From Epiperipatus broadwayi (Eukaryota > Onychophora > Udeonychophora > Euonychophora > Peripatidae): a stretch of DNA of 64,000 nt. Positions 1 to 12,296 of this stretch are shown here, one piece after another. Below the pieces are notes generated by a model. That model saw nothing but the letters and a program-made list of their open reading frames with translations. It did no database searches and was not told where the DNA came from. Every line of letters begins with the position of its first letter. Position 1 is the first letter of the stretch. The DNA is taken from NCBI GenBank assembly GCA_028023455.1, contig JAQFVV010012394.1:24873053-24937052 (forward strand), in the 5' to 3' direction. A program made the position numbers and the translations under genes.

Positions 1-561
1 TTTTTAGTACATTTATATTAATAAAAGCATTTCTTCAAAACTTTATACATATTATTTTTTACTTTTCAGTTTTATATAATTTTAAAAATTAAATGTAATT
101 TAATATCATTAGATGGCAATATAATAAAGATGACTAAATCCCATATAAAATTACACATTGAAGTTATTTACTTTTTTTTTTTTGCTAAAAATACTACAAA
201 TTCTTAAATATATATATACTGTCATTAGAAATGCATATGTTTGCAAAGTTTTAACTAGATCACAAATTATAGGTAGTGGATGCAAATTGTAAGATTTTCC
301 AGACAGATGGCAGAGTATAAAAATATGAAAATCCTTGTGATACTTAAAAGCACTATAATCTGTATGCTACTTGTAAAGAATTGCTAACTATTTATCTTTT
401 AATTTATCGATTACAGAAGAATAGATGAGAGATATAAAAACTGTAGTATAATTAAAATTTGAGCTCTTCTTGTATTTACTTTGAAATTGAAAGAATCATA
501 ATTAATCTTGATTATGGGCAAAGAGGCTATTTATATCTCACCTTAGCTTCAACTAATGGAC

Positions 562-1201
562 TAGTCTAGATTTCACCTTATCTTGATTGGATTGAGCATT
601 CATTGCCACAGATATATGAATAGATTAGATATATCTAATAGCAGAATGAGTCCAGTGGGTGGTGATGCTCAGTGAATCCGATTTGCTCTCATTATGGTTG
701 GGGATCTGGCTATAAATTTGTGTCCTATTGGAGGTAAAGTGAGAAAGCAACAATTTACTGTCAAGTCTGAATGGCAGTATTATGCCATTGACTATATGGC
801 TAAAGTTGTGATGCATGTTTACAATTAGAACTGGAAACTGCTAGAACATAAACATGAGGTAAGGTGTCATGGAACAGTTGAAAGTGTCATTGTACCTACA
901 CAAGGCAAGCTGGCATGGTACAGCTGGAAGTGAGAGATAAACCTAGAAGGGTACTTGAAGTCCCTTACATCAATTGTTTCATGACAAGTAAATACTATTC
1001 CTAAGCCAAATTATCAGGTGTTCAGTATAGCAAACATTTATATATATAGCATATGTATACATGAACAGATTTAACTGTCTTGTATAGATTTGAACAAATT
1101 TAACAATCTTGTTTAGATTTGTAAATATTATATATATGAAATAAATATTTAATCGTATTTATACAAATCTGTGTTTTTTATATTTGCACATAAACATAAC
1201 A
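562..1201 (+). mobile_element. Degraded LTR (family L1), + orientation
   Basis: Shares blocks in the same order with 39094-39651 read on the minus strand: a GATTGGATTGAGCATT block, then GGGATCTGGCTATAAAT (a TATA-like promoter box). A later part (ACATGAGG..., GGTACAGCTGGAAGTG) matches 14180-14290. It ends in an A/T-rich poly(A)-signal region and ...CATAACA. The order TATA box, AATAAA, CA end fits a solitary LTR. No internal region or target duplication was found. Confidence 0.5.
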
Positions 1202-1519
1202 GTGGGAATAAAAAATAAGGAATATCGATCTTTTAAAGTGAGAAAGCAGGTATAGGGAACTTTAACGGTCAGCCCAAGCTTTATCATTACTTTTGAAATT
1301 CTTTGGGTAAACTTGTCATTGAAATATCATAAGTAATACTTGCATAGTTTTAGCATTTATTCATTAGTATAAAGAAATTTAAAAGTTGTATTGATTTATA
1401 TATATATATAAGAAAATATACTCATTCTATGTATACAATTATAGTATCATTCTATGTTTACACTTTTAGTTTAATTCAATTTACACAATTATAGTAATTC
1501 TTAAAAATAAACACCAAAC

Positions 1520-1880
1520 ATCACATGATCACCATTTCGTATGCTTGCTCATAACTGTTATTAAAACAGGTGCAACTCTCCATACTGTAGTGTCACTTAA
1601 TGTAAGCCAGAGTAATCAATGGATGCCAGAAGGCATAAAATCCCTATCTAGTGCCTACTCATCCAATATGGCCAGGCTGTCCTAAGATCTAGGTGCAGTG
1701 CTCTCAGATCCAAAGCTCCTCACTGACAGAAGCCACAAGCTAGAAATTAGTCTGGGGATATTGAATGAGTAGGCACTAGATAGGGATTTTATGCACAAAC
1801 CTTTCTGACATCCATTGATTACTCTGGCTTGCACTGAGTGGCACTACTGTATGAAGAGTTTTGCCTGTTTTAATTATTAT
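1520..1880. repeat. Foldback family B copy
   Basis: Begins CATCACATGATCACCAT, then arm sequence (AACTCTCCATACTGTAG, AGTAATCAATGGATGCC, AAATCCCTATCTAGTGCC). The same sequences return in reverse complement, ending GAGTTTTGCCTGTTTT. Arms are about 150 bp around a short centre. The terminal CATCACATG block is missing on the right. Confidence 0.85.
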
Positions 1881-2055
1881 ATATATTACATTCTTTTTTT
1901 GTAAAATCAATTCTCTGAGGAAATTGTTTATTAAGTAAAAATTGAAAAATTTTATTATATTATTTTTAAATTCAAACCAATTTCAAATTCATTATCGTAA
2001 ATAAATTTTTCTAAAACAATCTTATACTTCTCGGTTAATTTTTGAAAACATAAAT

Positions 2056-2095
2056 TTATTATCTCCGTAATTCTTAATTATTACGGAGATAATAA
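2056..2095. repeat. Small perfect hairpin
   Basis: TTATTATCTCCGTAA at 2056-2070 is the exact reverse complement of TTACGGAGATAATAA at 2081-2095, with a 10-nt AT-rich loop. No T-run follows. It lies about 305 bp before the first ANO8 exon in the window. Confidence 0.8.
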
Positions 2096-2400
2096 GTTAT
2101 AGTTATTCTATATATAATGCATATATCCATCAGTATGATTAATAGTATATTGCATTAAATATTCGTTGTTAGAAACAATTGCAGTTGTGAAATTATTGTT
2201 ATTGAGCAAATTATTGTCTGCCCAATCCCCAGTGGAAATTTCCTTCTGCATTATAATTTATCTATTTCTCATTGCGGACCAGACAATTCATAATGTTGGA
2301 TTCTTTGACGAAAAAATGCTATTAAAAAAATATTTTTTATATTTGAAAAGAAATAAAGTTTATTTGCTGCAACTAATTATTGTTTACTTTTATCTTTTAG

Positions 2401-2730
2401 CAACTGGCTGCACTTCTTATAACGAGGCAAGTTTTAGGGAATATCAAAGAAGCTTTTGTACCTTATGTAATAGAACGTTATAAACTTTACAAAATGACGT
2501 ATGAACTCATTGATAAAAAAAACTGCGAAGCGATGAAAAAGCGATGCCAAGATATTGACTGCATTTCTGGTCACGGTAGTTCTTCCGGTAGTAGCAGCAG
2601 TGGCGAATCAGAACAAAACTCTCCTGAAACTGAAACACCTTTACAGAAAGAATTGAAAGATCATGGTCTTCAGCATGACCACAGCGGACCGACACTTACA
2701 CAGGCAGAAGTGGAAAGTGCTATGACAAAG
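2401..2730 (+). CDS. ANO8: Anoctamin-8 exon: end of TM6 plus cytosolic Ser/Gly-rich insertion
   Basis: Internal coding exon, 110 codons, phase 0 at both ends, acceptor TTTTAG before it and donor GTAAAC after it. The first 25 residues (QLAALLITRQVLGNIKEAF, then VPYV) match the end of TM6 in the TMEM16 family; Asn14 and Glu17 are the likely equivalents of the TM6 calcium ligands, with the three-residue spacing I recall for vertebrate ANO8 rather than the four of TMEM16A. Residues 30-95 are hydrophilic, with a Ser/Gly tract (SGSSSSG) followed by acidic and Ser-rich sequence. Vertebrate ANO8 has a much longer Glu/Gly-rich insertion at this place. The exon closes with LTQAEVESAMTK, which is ANO8-like and leads directly into TM7 in the next exon. 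ANO8 is known as an ER membrane protein tethering ER to plasma membrane; whether this protein is also a channel or scramblase cannot be judged here. Confidence 0.9.
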
Positions 2731-2860
2731 GTAAACAGACCTCTAAATATTTTATTTTTAGGTCATTAATCTACATAGTTAAATTGATTCATTTTTTTTA
2801 GAGAGCCATATTTAATAGTTTTCCCAGATGGTGAGATAATCCAAAAGAATCTCATAGTTA

Positions 2861-3000
2861 AAACGGGCAAAACTCACTATATATATGCCACACACAGCAA
2901 GCTAGAGTAATCAATGGATGCCAGAAGGCTTGTGCATAAAATCCCATTTTGCCTGTTTTAACAACAGTTATACACAAGCATAAGAGGAGGTGGTCATGTG
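2861..3000 (+). mobile_element. Foldback family B mini-copy with 13-bp target duplication
   Basis: A 140-bp insertion: family B arm from GGGCAAAACTC to GCATAAAATCCC, then the returning arm ATTTTGCCTGTTTTAAC to GGTGGTCATGTG. It is bounded by AATCTCATAGTTA at 2848-2860 and again at 3001-3013. One end is the conserved CATCACATG terminus; the other is inside the arm. Confidence 0.75.
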
Positions 3001-3951
3001 AATCTCATAGTTACTGGATTGACTTTGATTGACCTGTATTTTCAAAAATATTGTTCGGGTACTCATAGATTTACTCTCAATGACTGTAAGTCATAATCTG
3101 TAACAACAAATTACAATCTATACTATTAATTTAGTACAATGGCACGTACACTATGCAAAATTAAATATAGAACTGAATGTTGTCAAATTAAACTTTTCCA
3201 ACTCCTATACATTATGTTTATAATAGTTTCATTTGAATTCTAATATCATTAGCTTTTTTTTGAAAAAAAAAGTAAAAATCACATTTCAAATATTTTATTT
3301 AAACATATTGACCAAAAAAAAAATCATTTGAAATTATACTATCACCATGTAACAGAGTAAAATAAGTTTGTTGCAAAGACTTAGAAAAAGGAAACATCTT
3401 ACTTGGAGAAAACTCTTGGAAAGAATGATTATCATATAAGCTAGCATTAAGAATATCTTAAATATATCGTAAAAGAAACAATAAAAGAAAAGCCAATTAT
3501 AAGTACCATAGTTTATCCACACATATTAGAGATAATCAGTATAATGCTAGAACAGCTTTCCAAAGCTATAAGCTAAAAACTGATCTGGGAATATTTGCTT
3601 GGGATAGGACTGGATAAGGATTTATTATGCATTACTCTCTGTCATTTATTGTTCACTAAAGCTTACCCTAGACATCATACAAGTAATGAGAATAGACGAA
3701 TCTGCTAATAAATTAAAGCAATACTTTGTAATTTTGTTTGGGTAGTTTTTGAATGTTTTGGGTTAATGATAGTTTCTGAGCATAGTTATTGTCAACATCT
3801 TATATCACTCAAGTCCAATTTTAGCAAAATAATAAGGCAGTCAAAACAATTTGAATTAAGATTACAAAGCAAAAATACAGATTCACGTCTTTTACAGAAA
3901 TTTCTTTTAAAGAAGAAAGATAAACTCAGCATAGATTAGAGGTGAGTTTAT

Positions 3952-4200
3952 TCACTGAATAAACAAGTCCAAATATATTAGTAAGATAATTCGCAAATAG
4001 ATTCTTAAAAAATCATTTTAATGAACTTGTAAATAATGGCCACCACTTGTCAGCTCATCTTTTATCTGATAAAATAGATTGACTTTGATGTAACAAAAAG
4101 GTGGATATTATTTACAAGTTCATTTAAAAAATGATTCTTTGAGAATCTATTTTATGAATTATCTTAGTAATATATTTGGATGTATTTGTTTCATGAATAG
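3952..4200. repeat. Hairpin repeat D
   Basis: Arms of about 98 bp (near 3952-4052 and 4098-4198) share AAATATATTA(G/C)TAAGATAATTC and AATGAACTTGTAAATAAT in opposite orientation, around a loop of about 45 bp. No coding sequence inside. Probably a MITE. Confidence 0.8.
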
Positions 4201-4633
4201 GTTCATAATCTTAGTCTTAGATGTTTCACTAGACTGTAAAATTATTTATGTACTCTTTGAAAATCATGAGTGATAAGATATTGAAAACATTATCCTTAAA
4301 TATAGTTGATATACTTAATATTTACTCAAACTTTAGTGAACCATAAGTTTTATGACTTTTGTCATCTTTAATTAGGACTTCATCAAAGATGAAATCTGGT
4401 TTTCAAGTAGAAATTGTAGTTTCACATGCAATACAGGAAGGCTACTATCTATCTCTTTTGCATTCGAGAATGATTATTATCAGAATGAACTTTTCATTAA
4501 TTTCTCCCAACAGTCATTAGAAATTTTTTATTTGTGATTAAATGTGAAGTCTTGAATCAAAAGTGATGTTAAAAGTTAAATTATTAAAACAAATTAAGTG
4601 AAAGAGTTAATATATATATATATATATATATAT

Positions 4634-5271
4634 AGTGTGTCGTGCCCCAGTGAAAAGATTATTGATGACTAGCTCCCTTCTCTAAATTGGCTGAAGCGCC
4701 ATCTCTGAACCAATTCATGTATTGAGTAGTAACATAGCTTAGCTATTTACCACAAAAATTGTAAGACACTAGCTTGTCTGAGTCATGAGCTACAATGTGA
4801 AATGTGATGGTGTGTGTAATACGTTAACTCATGGACAACATGTTAGCACTAAATTTTGTTCAAATTGGGAAGCAGTGCTGCTGAAACTTTTGAAATTATT
4901 CAAATTTATATAGTAATGGATCTATGTGTCACTGGAATATTTTTAAATGACTTTCAAGATTTTATGATGACTGAGAGAGCATTAAAGATGGTGACAAAGA
5001 TATGGAACATGCTGTCACATTTCGTGTCATAATTCATGATCCAGACATGCTAACTCCTTAAAAATGTTTGTGGTAAATAGCTAGTAATATGAGATAGAGT
5101 GATGAGCGGTGGGTTGTGTGAAAGTCTGTGCTCATATATCCTATATATTCGTATATTGATACAGGTATGTAATAAGCCTGTATTTCAGCTAAACTATGTT
5201 AATACACAACACATATATTCATTTAGAGATGGTGTTACAGGCAGCTGTCATCTTTTCACTGAGACATACGG
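4634..5271. mobile_element. MITE family A copy, with SINE C fragment inserted
   Basis: Ends are GTGTGTCGTGCCCCAGTGAA and TCTTTTCACTGAGACATAC, imperfect inverted repeats. Inside, the arm (CTATTTACCACAAAAATT, CATGAGCTA) returns reversed (ATAATTCATGATCCAGACAT, TGTGGTAAATAGCTA). At about 5086-5190 a SINE C fragment (GTGTGAAAGTCTG) interrupts the right arm; AGCTA lies on both sides of it. The family's TA-flanked ends suggest a Tc1/mariner-mobilised MITE. Confidence 0.75.
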
Positions 5272-5929
5272 ATGTATATAATATAATGGTTTATTCCTTA
5301 AAGGTCCATAAGAAGTTTGAGCATGAGAAGTAATGGGTGGAGTCATGATCTATATACCTTGAAATAGGGCCCATCATTCTACCATTGCATTAACCCATGG
5401 AGGATGAAAGAGTTCATTTTTAACGATACTCTATGAAATAAAAAAATTAATTCAGCTGTTAAAATGAATTTTTAGACAACGTGAGTGAAATATAAACTTA
5501 ATACTGTACTTTCTAAATAATCAGATATTAGCTTCAGAAGACAGTGCATGCGTGTGTGTAGAATACATACATCCAAAAAAAATCATCGTTTGAAGTTATT
5601 GTTTTATTTTATAGCTTTATTATCAGCAAACTGCAGACTTCCTACATTTTTGTTAGATCTAATATATTGTCCAAAAATAAAACAAAATCATAGCTTTTCC
5701 TGATTTTATAATCTTTAAATTCTTAAAACATCTTGTAATTAAAAAAAAGACTATTTTGTAATCGTGTTTATCTGAAGGTTTATGTTGATGATATTTTATT
5801 TGTAATTATATGTTGGATTCTTTCCATCTTCTAGAATTATTAAATGTGTTTACCAATATTCACACTCTATGTAAATACATCTGTTAGTAATAGCATGCAG
5901 ATTACTATATAACAATGCTTCAAGTGATA

Positions 5930-6715
5930 GTCTACTTTCTTCCGGTGATAATAATCAAAATTTTGTAATAAAAAATTATGTATTTATTTTTAGGGTTACA
6001 AATTGATTATTCTTTAAAGTACTGTCCATTTGATGCAGTGCATCAGTCTAAATGTGTTTTCTACTTTTCAAAGTAGTCCTGATTTTTTTTTTTTTTTGCT
6101 AAGTGATGCCTTTTAACAACTCTATCATTTTCTTCTTCCCCACTTCCAAGTCCGTAAAACTTTTTTCTGAGACATTTTTTCATTCAGGGGAATAAAAAAA
6201 AGTTACCTAGAATGAGATCAGGTGGTTATAACTGATTTATAAGCTGGGTCATACTGTTTTTAATTAAAAACTGTTTCATCCTCAAGCCTTTGTACACTGG
6301 TGCAGATGAAGTTTACATTCCCCACTTTGTCATAAATCATTGTGTTCATTTTACCACACCACACAAACATTTCTGGACTTGTAGGTAAAATACCTTGTTA
6401 CAAACTAATTCTGAATTCTGTTTGCATTTTTTTTTTTTTAAATCATCATCTTGACATTGGATTTTATTCAACACACAATCTTTGGGGATATGGTGAATTT
6501 GATACTTCCATTAAATCACAAACTTGCTTTCTCCAGAGCAGCTGGTTTGTAAGCTGTTTCAGGCAGTATAACTGTTTTCCCTGCCAATTTCTCAACAAAA
6601 AACAAATTTCATATTATTCCAACTTTTCGGCCATCACAAAAAAAAAAAAAATCAACAAATGTGAGAACCACTTAACTAAAATATTTACTAAACAGTATTG
6701 TGATTTCACTTGATG
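5930..6715 (-). pseudogene. Mariner transposase fossil (DNA transposon)
   Basis: Minus-strand frames, broken by stops and shifts, give an N-terminal part starting MAEKLE and a C-terminal part with LDxCTASNGQYFKE, the usual mariner C-terminus (R-x-x-x-C-I-x-S-x-G-x-Y-F-E). The same order of fragments is seen at 20030-20710. The catalytic middle is largely missing. No intact ends found. Confidence 0.6.
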
Positions 6716-6859
6716 ACAGTTGGCAGGCTGATATGGGGGAGGGGGTCTCCACAAGAGGCAACTAGTGGAAGAAGCTTGTACTACAATGCCCCTGCCCTCC
6801 AGAAAATGATTCCAGTTATTGTGGGGTATCCCCTCGCAGTATGGGAAAATTTAATATTT

Positions 6860-7040
6860 ATGTCTCTTGCTTGATTCTCATACTGGAATTATCACTGGTC
6901 ATGCCAGAAACATCTGAAGAAGAGAGGAATGTATTATCACATGAAACTTGTTATATACCAACCTGTGAGTGAATACCACTGACTGCATTTCAAAAGTTTA
7001 ATTAAAGTTTGATTTTTTTCTAATGAGATTTATCAATTCT
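6860..7040 (+). mobile_element. SINE/LINE family F, 3' part
   Basis: GATTCTCATACTGGAATTAT, CATCTGAAGAAGAGAGGAAT and the following 60 bp match 31520-31640 and 45115-45230 in order. Confidence 0.55.
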
Positions 7041-7940
7041 AGATTATAAAAATAGTCTAATATATAATTATATTTCCAATAGTATTTTTCAAAATGTTAA
7101 TATTTAAAATAATTTGTATTGATTAGAAAATTCTTGTACTACCATTTAATCTTTGGAAAATTGGTAGTAGACAACCTGTTGTCATCCTGCTTAAACACAG
7201 TTATGTTCGCTTTAATGCATGTAACATCCTGAGTTTGAAATCTGCAATTGAATGTGGGTTAACTGAACAGGCTACTATCTATACAAATAGCGTTATTTTT
7301 AGATGTGAGATGGTTTTGTAAACAAAGCCTTAGATGTCATTAATCTGTCTAAAGAAATATAAAATGATTGTAATTAATATTTCAAAACTTTAATAACTAC
7401 AATCATATATGTATAATTAAAGGTGAAACTATTTCATTATTAGCCAATACAAGGCTATAGCTTAGAAACAGATAAAAATCAATCTAAACCAACTCACAAT
7501 AATGAGATTGTTTGCGCAATTACATTTTCATCCCTTTAATTAATTGCACAGCAATTTAGACTCAATTTTTTTTAAGTTACTTCTATTATCCTTGAATGTA
7601 AACCATTTAGTGTGATTCACAGAATATTTAACAAATTATGAAAAACTAAAAATAGATCTGTAAAATGTTGATATCGCATCCCTCCTTTATTATACCAATT
7701 TTTTACATTTTTTTTATTTTTATATTAATTAACATTGCAAAACTGAGCATACATAAATATGATGTTAAAACTATCTTGATTTTCAGTACCCTTTTTGTGA
7801 ACAGGGTATTGGCTTATACAAAAATCCTAAAAATTATTCTCCTCAAGAGTTATTTTAGAGAATTTCCACTTTTAGAATAAGATGCATAGGCAAGATAATC
7901 AACTATTCTTCAGCATCCAATTTTTTTCTTCATTATTTAT

Positions 7941-8212
7941 GCCACCTAGTGTAAGCTTTAGTAATCAATAGATACCACATGGAAATTCTTAATAAATCCC
8001 TATCTGGTGCCACCTAGTGTAAGCTTTAGTAATCAATAGATACCACATGAAAATTCTTAATAAATCCCTATCTGGTGCCACCTAGTGTAAGATTTAGTAA
8101 TCAATAGATACCACATGGAAATTCTTAATAAATCCCTATCTGGTATCACCTAGTGTAAGCTTTAGTAATCAATAGATACCACATGGAAATTCTTAATAAA
8201 TCCCTATCTGGT
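7941..8212 (+). repeat. Tandem array, 4 x 68 bp
   Basis: Four head-to-tail copies of a unit starting GCCACCTAGTGTAAG (copy starts 7941, 8009, 8077, 8145). Copies differ at only a few bases. Confidence 0.95.
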
Positions 8213-8307
8213 GCTATCCTGTCCAATATCCCTAGACTAGTTTCATGCTTATGACTTTCTACAGCTGTTATCAGGGAGGAGATTTGGATCTTAGAGCAAT
8301 GCATTTG

Positions 8308-8675
8308 GATTTTTTGCATCTATTGCACATTCCAGCAGCTATCTTTTATTTGACTTATTAAATACTAACATTTGGCACTTATTGATTGCTCAAGCTTCCA
8401 CTAGATGTCATAAATACAATAAGGAAAAAGGATTTTTTGCATCTATTGCACATTCCAGCAGCTATCTTTTATTTGACTTATTAAATACTAACATTTGGCA
8501 CTCATTGATTGCTCAAGCTTTCACTAGATGTCAGAAATATAATAAGGAAAAAGGATTTTTTGCATCTATTGCACATTCCAGCAGCTATCTTTTATTTGAC
8601 TTATTAAATACTAACATTTGGCACTTATTGATTGCTCAAGCTTCCACTAGATGTCATAAATACAATAAGGAAAAA
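8308..8675 (+). repeat. Tandem array, 3 x 123 bp
   Basis: Three head-to-tail copies of a unit starting GATTTTTTGCATCTATTGC (8308, 8431, 8554). Because 123 is a multiple of three, a 126-codon frame at 8382-8762 stays open through the copies and shows a 41-residue repeat. It has no recognisable domain and is probably not coding. Confidence 0.95.
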
Positions 8676-9199
8676 AAGAATTTGCTGCTGAATAACATTT
8701 GTATAATCAGAGGTCATGTGATGTTTTTTTCTTTTAACAAAAATTCACAATTCAATGTTTAAGGAAAGAAAGTTACATGCTATCTTTTCTTTCAATAGTG
8801 TTAAATATTCTAAAACAAATAATTCCTTCAATATTTTCATTATGAAATGAGGAAACTTATCTATATTTTTTTTTTTTTGCCATATGATTTTTCCAAAACG
8901 ATACTTTTTTTTTTTTGACATGTTGACAATATATCAGTGGATATCAAAATATTTTGCTCTACTTAATTATTTAAAAATATTACTAAGTATGACATGTTAG
9001 CACATCAAATATAATTTGTCAGATATTTTACGAAACATCACTACATTTCAAAGAAAGGATAATTTGGTTTTTGTTCTAAAATAACAATGTACAAAAGGAA
9101 ACACTCATATTGAGCTTGTGTAGGTATGCAGCATTTTTTTAAAAAAGTTGTATTTTTAAAAGATCTATATGATGTAATTTACCACATTTGCAACTTGAC

Positions 9200-9600
9200 C
9201 CAGGTTTGAATGTTGCTCAACAGTGCAAAGATATGATGTTGGAATTTGCTTGTCTTTGCAAAGTTAACAAATTCTTTAATAGAGTCTACTTTTGAAGGAA
9301 TTTCAGTTGTACTAACTCCTAGATACAGTTCTCATGATACTTAACAATTTTTCAATATGTATTAAAATAGTCAAAAATATCCTGTCCTGTTATTCAGAAA
9401 ATTCTTGGCAGTGTAGAAATTATTATTTCATTGTCATTAATGAACAAAATCATAATACACGAGCTTTTCTATTAATGTCAGTGGACTCATCATTCTGTAA
9501 AGCAAAATGTGGTTTGGAACGTTTATCGCTAACTTTTGTCACTTCAGAAAGTTTGTTGATAACTTTTCTCACCTGACATATTTTTTTATAATTATATTTG
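9200..9600 (-). pseudogene. hAT transposase (ZBED5/FAM200-like) fragment
   Basis: On the minus strand a frame with stops reads VRKVINKLSEVTKVSDKRS, then HFALQNDESTDINRKARVL. The block FALQxDESTD is the catalytic start of ZBED5/FAM200-like hAT transposases. Sequence after it decays (FINDNE-type and LPRIF-type pieces in other frames). No termini visible. Confidence 0.55.
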
Positions 9601-10229
9601 TTGTTGTATTATCTGAATGATAATTTTTTTTAATTTGTTTTCGGTATCAATACCAAACACAATATTTGCTGTTTCATCATCTGTTGATAAAATCTACTGT
9701 TATATATATTCTATTGGTAATTTTAACCGTTACTTCAAAGTATATTGCTTCTTTAACTTGCATGTCCAATAATCTTCTGAAATAATCTTTAGTTTATAAA
9801 GCAAGATTAACTTAGGAAAGAGGCATCCAGTAGAAACCATTGTACTATAGGATAGTTTCCCCCCACATATGTGATGTTAAGCATGTGACATTCTTTTTTA
9901 TTGGTTCATGTAAAATCAAAACATAAATATTCATCCAAATATTGTCCATTAATTTTCATTATTTTACGATGTATAATTTTGTCTTTTGAACATATTTGCA
10001 GCAGTATTACTTCTACTTCCACCTGGATCCATTGATAATATCATGCTTTGAATCATTGTTTCATTTAATAATAAATTTATCCACTGAGAGCTATTCCGAT
10101 ATTAACAAATCATTTCTAAAACATTTAATGTTTACCGAAGTATGAATATAATAATTATTGAATTGCTCTTATATATATATAAAAGACATATTTTGCAAGT
10201 TCATCCATGTTAAAAAATTTAAATATTGA

Positions 10230-10870
10230 TATACCAACGTTTCGACTTGATCACACACGTCATCCACTCGGTGATAAAAGGTAGAAAGACAGTTATAGAG
10301 GCGCTACAATCACTGATTTGAAAAAAAACATTAAAGTTCCACCAATAGCAAAAATATTAAATTAAGAATGTTTTTTAGAAAAAAATTTCCAAATAGGAGG
10401 AAGTTTGCATGTATCATCGCTTATTGGTACAATCTGGCCTTTTAAGTATCTCAATGGCTTCTCTAATTTTGCACTGGTAGAGATTATCACATCTGGATAT
10501 GATCCTGGTACTAGAAAAATAAATTTTATGATCTGAATCTATAGTATGGAGTGAGAATGCTGATGATGATGAATGTTGTTTAACTGCATTAGCATGCTCA
10601 TCTCTTCAAACACTGATGTGATGATTACTCATACCTATGTAAGAATAAACACCATGAGATTCAAGAGGGATTGAATCCTTAGGTTTGGTTATTATATTGC
10701 TGATCTTTTGATGAGTAGAAAATGTTGTATCTATATTATAGCATTTTAATATACGTCCAATATTGTCTGTAGTTTCTTTTACATATGGAATACAAATCCT
10801 AATAGCTGATTTATCATCTTTTTGTTTCCTATTTTGTCCATTTTGGGCTTGAAATAAGGCTTTATATATA
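10230..10870 (-). mobile_element. Penelope-like retroelement fragment with GIY-YIG domain
   Basis: The minus strand encodes, almost without interruption, ICIPYVKETTDNIGRILKCY, then KPKDSIPLESHGVYS and YIG; after a stop RDEHANAVKQHSSSSAFSLH, then STRIISRCDNLYQCKIREAI and EILKRPDC. This order (end of RT, GVY...YIG, H-x-x-A, REAIEI) is that of the Penelope-like element endonuclease. The segment 10200-10330, downstream in element orientation, is probably its 3' tail. Confidence 0.75.
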
Positions 10871-12026
10871 TATATAAGAGATCTGAATTAAATATGAAAT
10901 ATAATACTTATACATAACACATGAACCAAATATTCGTCAAAAATGGACCTTTATCAAATCAAATGTTACAAATGGCTTAATAAAGACTCTTTCTTAGATC
11001 ATTCACTTGTAAATCCAAGTTGCATCTCATTTGTATTGTAATTTATGCAGCTAATTTACATTTAGGTTTTCTCAAGTGTAGTTTCCTCGCTATTATTCCA
11101 TTTATGGAAGATTTGTAAGTAGTTTGTGGAACACCAGTGAAGAACTGCTGCTCTATGATCATGAAGGATGTAGTTGTATTATTATGGAGAGATGGAATAA
11201 AATAAAGATTTGCCTTATCAATAGTCTGCAGGGGTGTTTAAAATAGATGAAACTGGTATTAAATTACCAAATGAAAAAAAAATACTCCAGAATTCATTGA
11301 GTTTTTTAAAAAGACAGGACTTTGAATTCCTTCTGTAGTTATATTTTAATGTGAAGTTCTCCAAGTTGTGAACATTATTTTTTTTTGTTTATTTGCCTTA
11401 TTATTAGTTATGCTTGTGATGTTCTTTGGTTAGATTAAGCACCTCAGGGATTAACTCCCGTTTGAAATTTACGATTGATCAAAATAATCTGTGTGATGAA
11501 CGTGGTAATTACCAAAAGTCTGTTAATAATGACTACTGCTTGTAGTCAATGCTTAGATTTTAAATATTTATTCCATTTATGTATAAATATATTAACCATC
11601 ATGTTTTAATTTGTCACAGAAGATGTACGTCTTAAATGTTGGTAATTAACAACTATACTCTCAAATGGGACTATTTGTTTTCAGTTTACATTAATACAAA
11701 TGCATTCAAATCATGTAGTTATCAACATCAATAAAGTGTAAACTTAGTGTCTTTACCTTTATAAAATCTTATTTTAGTTAAATAATGAGATAATAGAGGG
11801 CGATTAAAAGTGGCCTCATTCTTAATTCTATAACTCTATAGTATTAATTAAATAAGGATTAAGATATTTTGAATACTCAAAATTGATCTTCCTCATTATT
11901 CCAGGCTGTATGCTTTTTTTTTATGTTTATAAATTTTGTGTAGATATTATTTTTATCTTTTACAAATTAAATATTAAATCATTTATTATTTTTATTAATT
12001 TTGCAGTTTCATTTATTAACATACTA

Positions 12027-12296
12027 AATATTTGAAATACAGGCATTCTTCATATACCTGGAGCTTAATTGTAAATATAGGAGATTTGAACTCAGACTTT
12101 CAAGTACCTGTCAACTATCCACACTATCTCATACACTGATACACATGACCACACACATGTAGAAAAGATAAATAATCACTAATATATGTATTTCATGCTA
12201 AATCAGCACTCTCATCAGTTGGTCCATATTATCATCTGCCACAAGATAGTGTGGATAGTTGACAGATAATTGAAAGTCTGAGTTCAAATCCCCTAT
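12027..12296. mobile_element. Palindromic SINE C insertion with 16-bp target duplication
   Basis: The left half contains ATTTGAACTCAGACTTTCAA and ACTATCCACACTATCTCATA; the right half returns ATAGTGTGGATAGTTGACAG and AAAGTCTGAGTTCAAATCCC. The outer ends are tRNA-like: GAGTTCAAATCCC is a B-box match and GATAGTGTGGATAG lies where an A box would be. ATTTATTAACATACTA flanks it at 12011-12026 and 12297-12312. Confidence 0.8.

Larger units (their letters stand above)
1..2400 (+). other. ANO8 intron, 3' part (upstream exons outside window)
   Basis: AT-rich intron sequence running to the acceptor TTTTAG at 2395-2400. It contains a degraded LTR (about 562-1201), a family B foldback repeat (about 1520-1880) and a 15-bp perfect hairpin (2056-2095). 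I saw no further anoctamin exon here: the open frames are short and lack splice borders or family similarity. The stretch 1-560 shows nothing beyond AT-rich low-complexity sequence. Confidence 0.7.
7931..8723. mobile_element. Foldback family B copy with two internal tandem arrays
   Basis: The sequence follows the family B arm (TAATCAATAGATACC, AAATCCCTATCTGGT, CCCTAGACTAGTTTC, TTATCAGGGAGGAGATTTGG) but a 68-bp block and a 123-bp block are each multiplied. It ends AGGTCATGTGATG, the family terminus. TTTTTTTCTT occurs at both edges (7921-7930, 8724-8733) and may be a target duplication, although it is low-complexity. Subfamily relative: 60180-60430. Confidence 0.7.

Noticed and set aside
2166-2483. 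Open frame overlapping the start of the first ANO8 exon
   Set aside because: Different frame from the exon; the acceptor at 2400 and family similarity fix the real frame.
7941-8212. CRISPR-like regular repeats
   Set aside because: Head-to-tail array without unique spacers, in a eukaryotic genome.
8382-8762. 126-codon open frame with a 41-residue repeat
   Set aside because: Explained by a 123-bp tandem repeat of non-coding foldback sequence; 123 is divisible by three, so the frame stays open by arithmetic.
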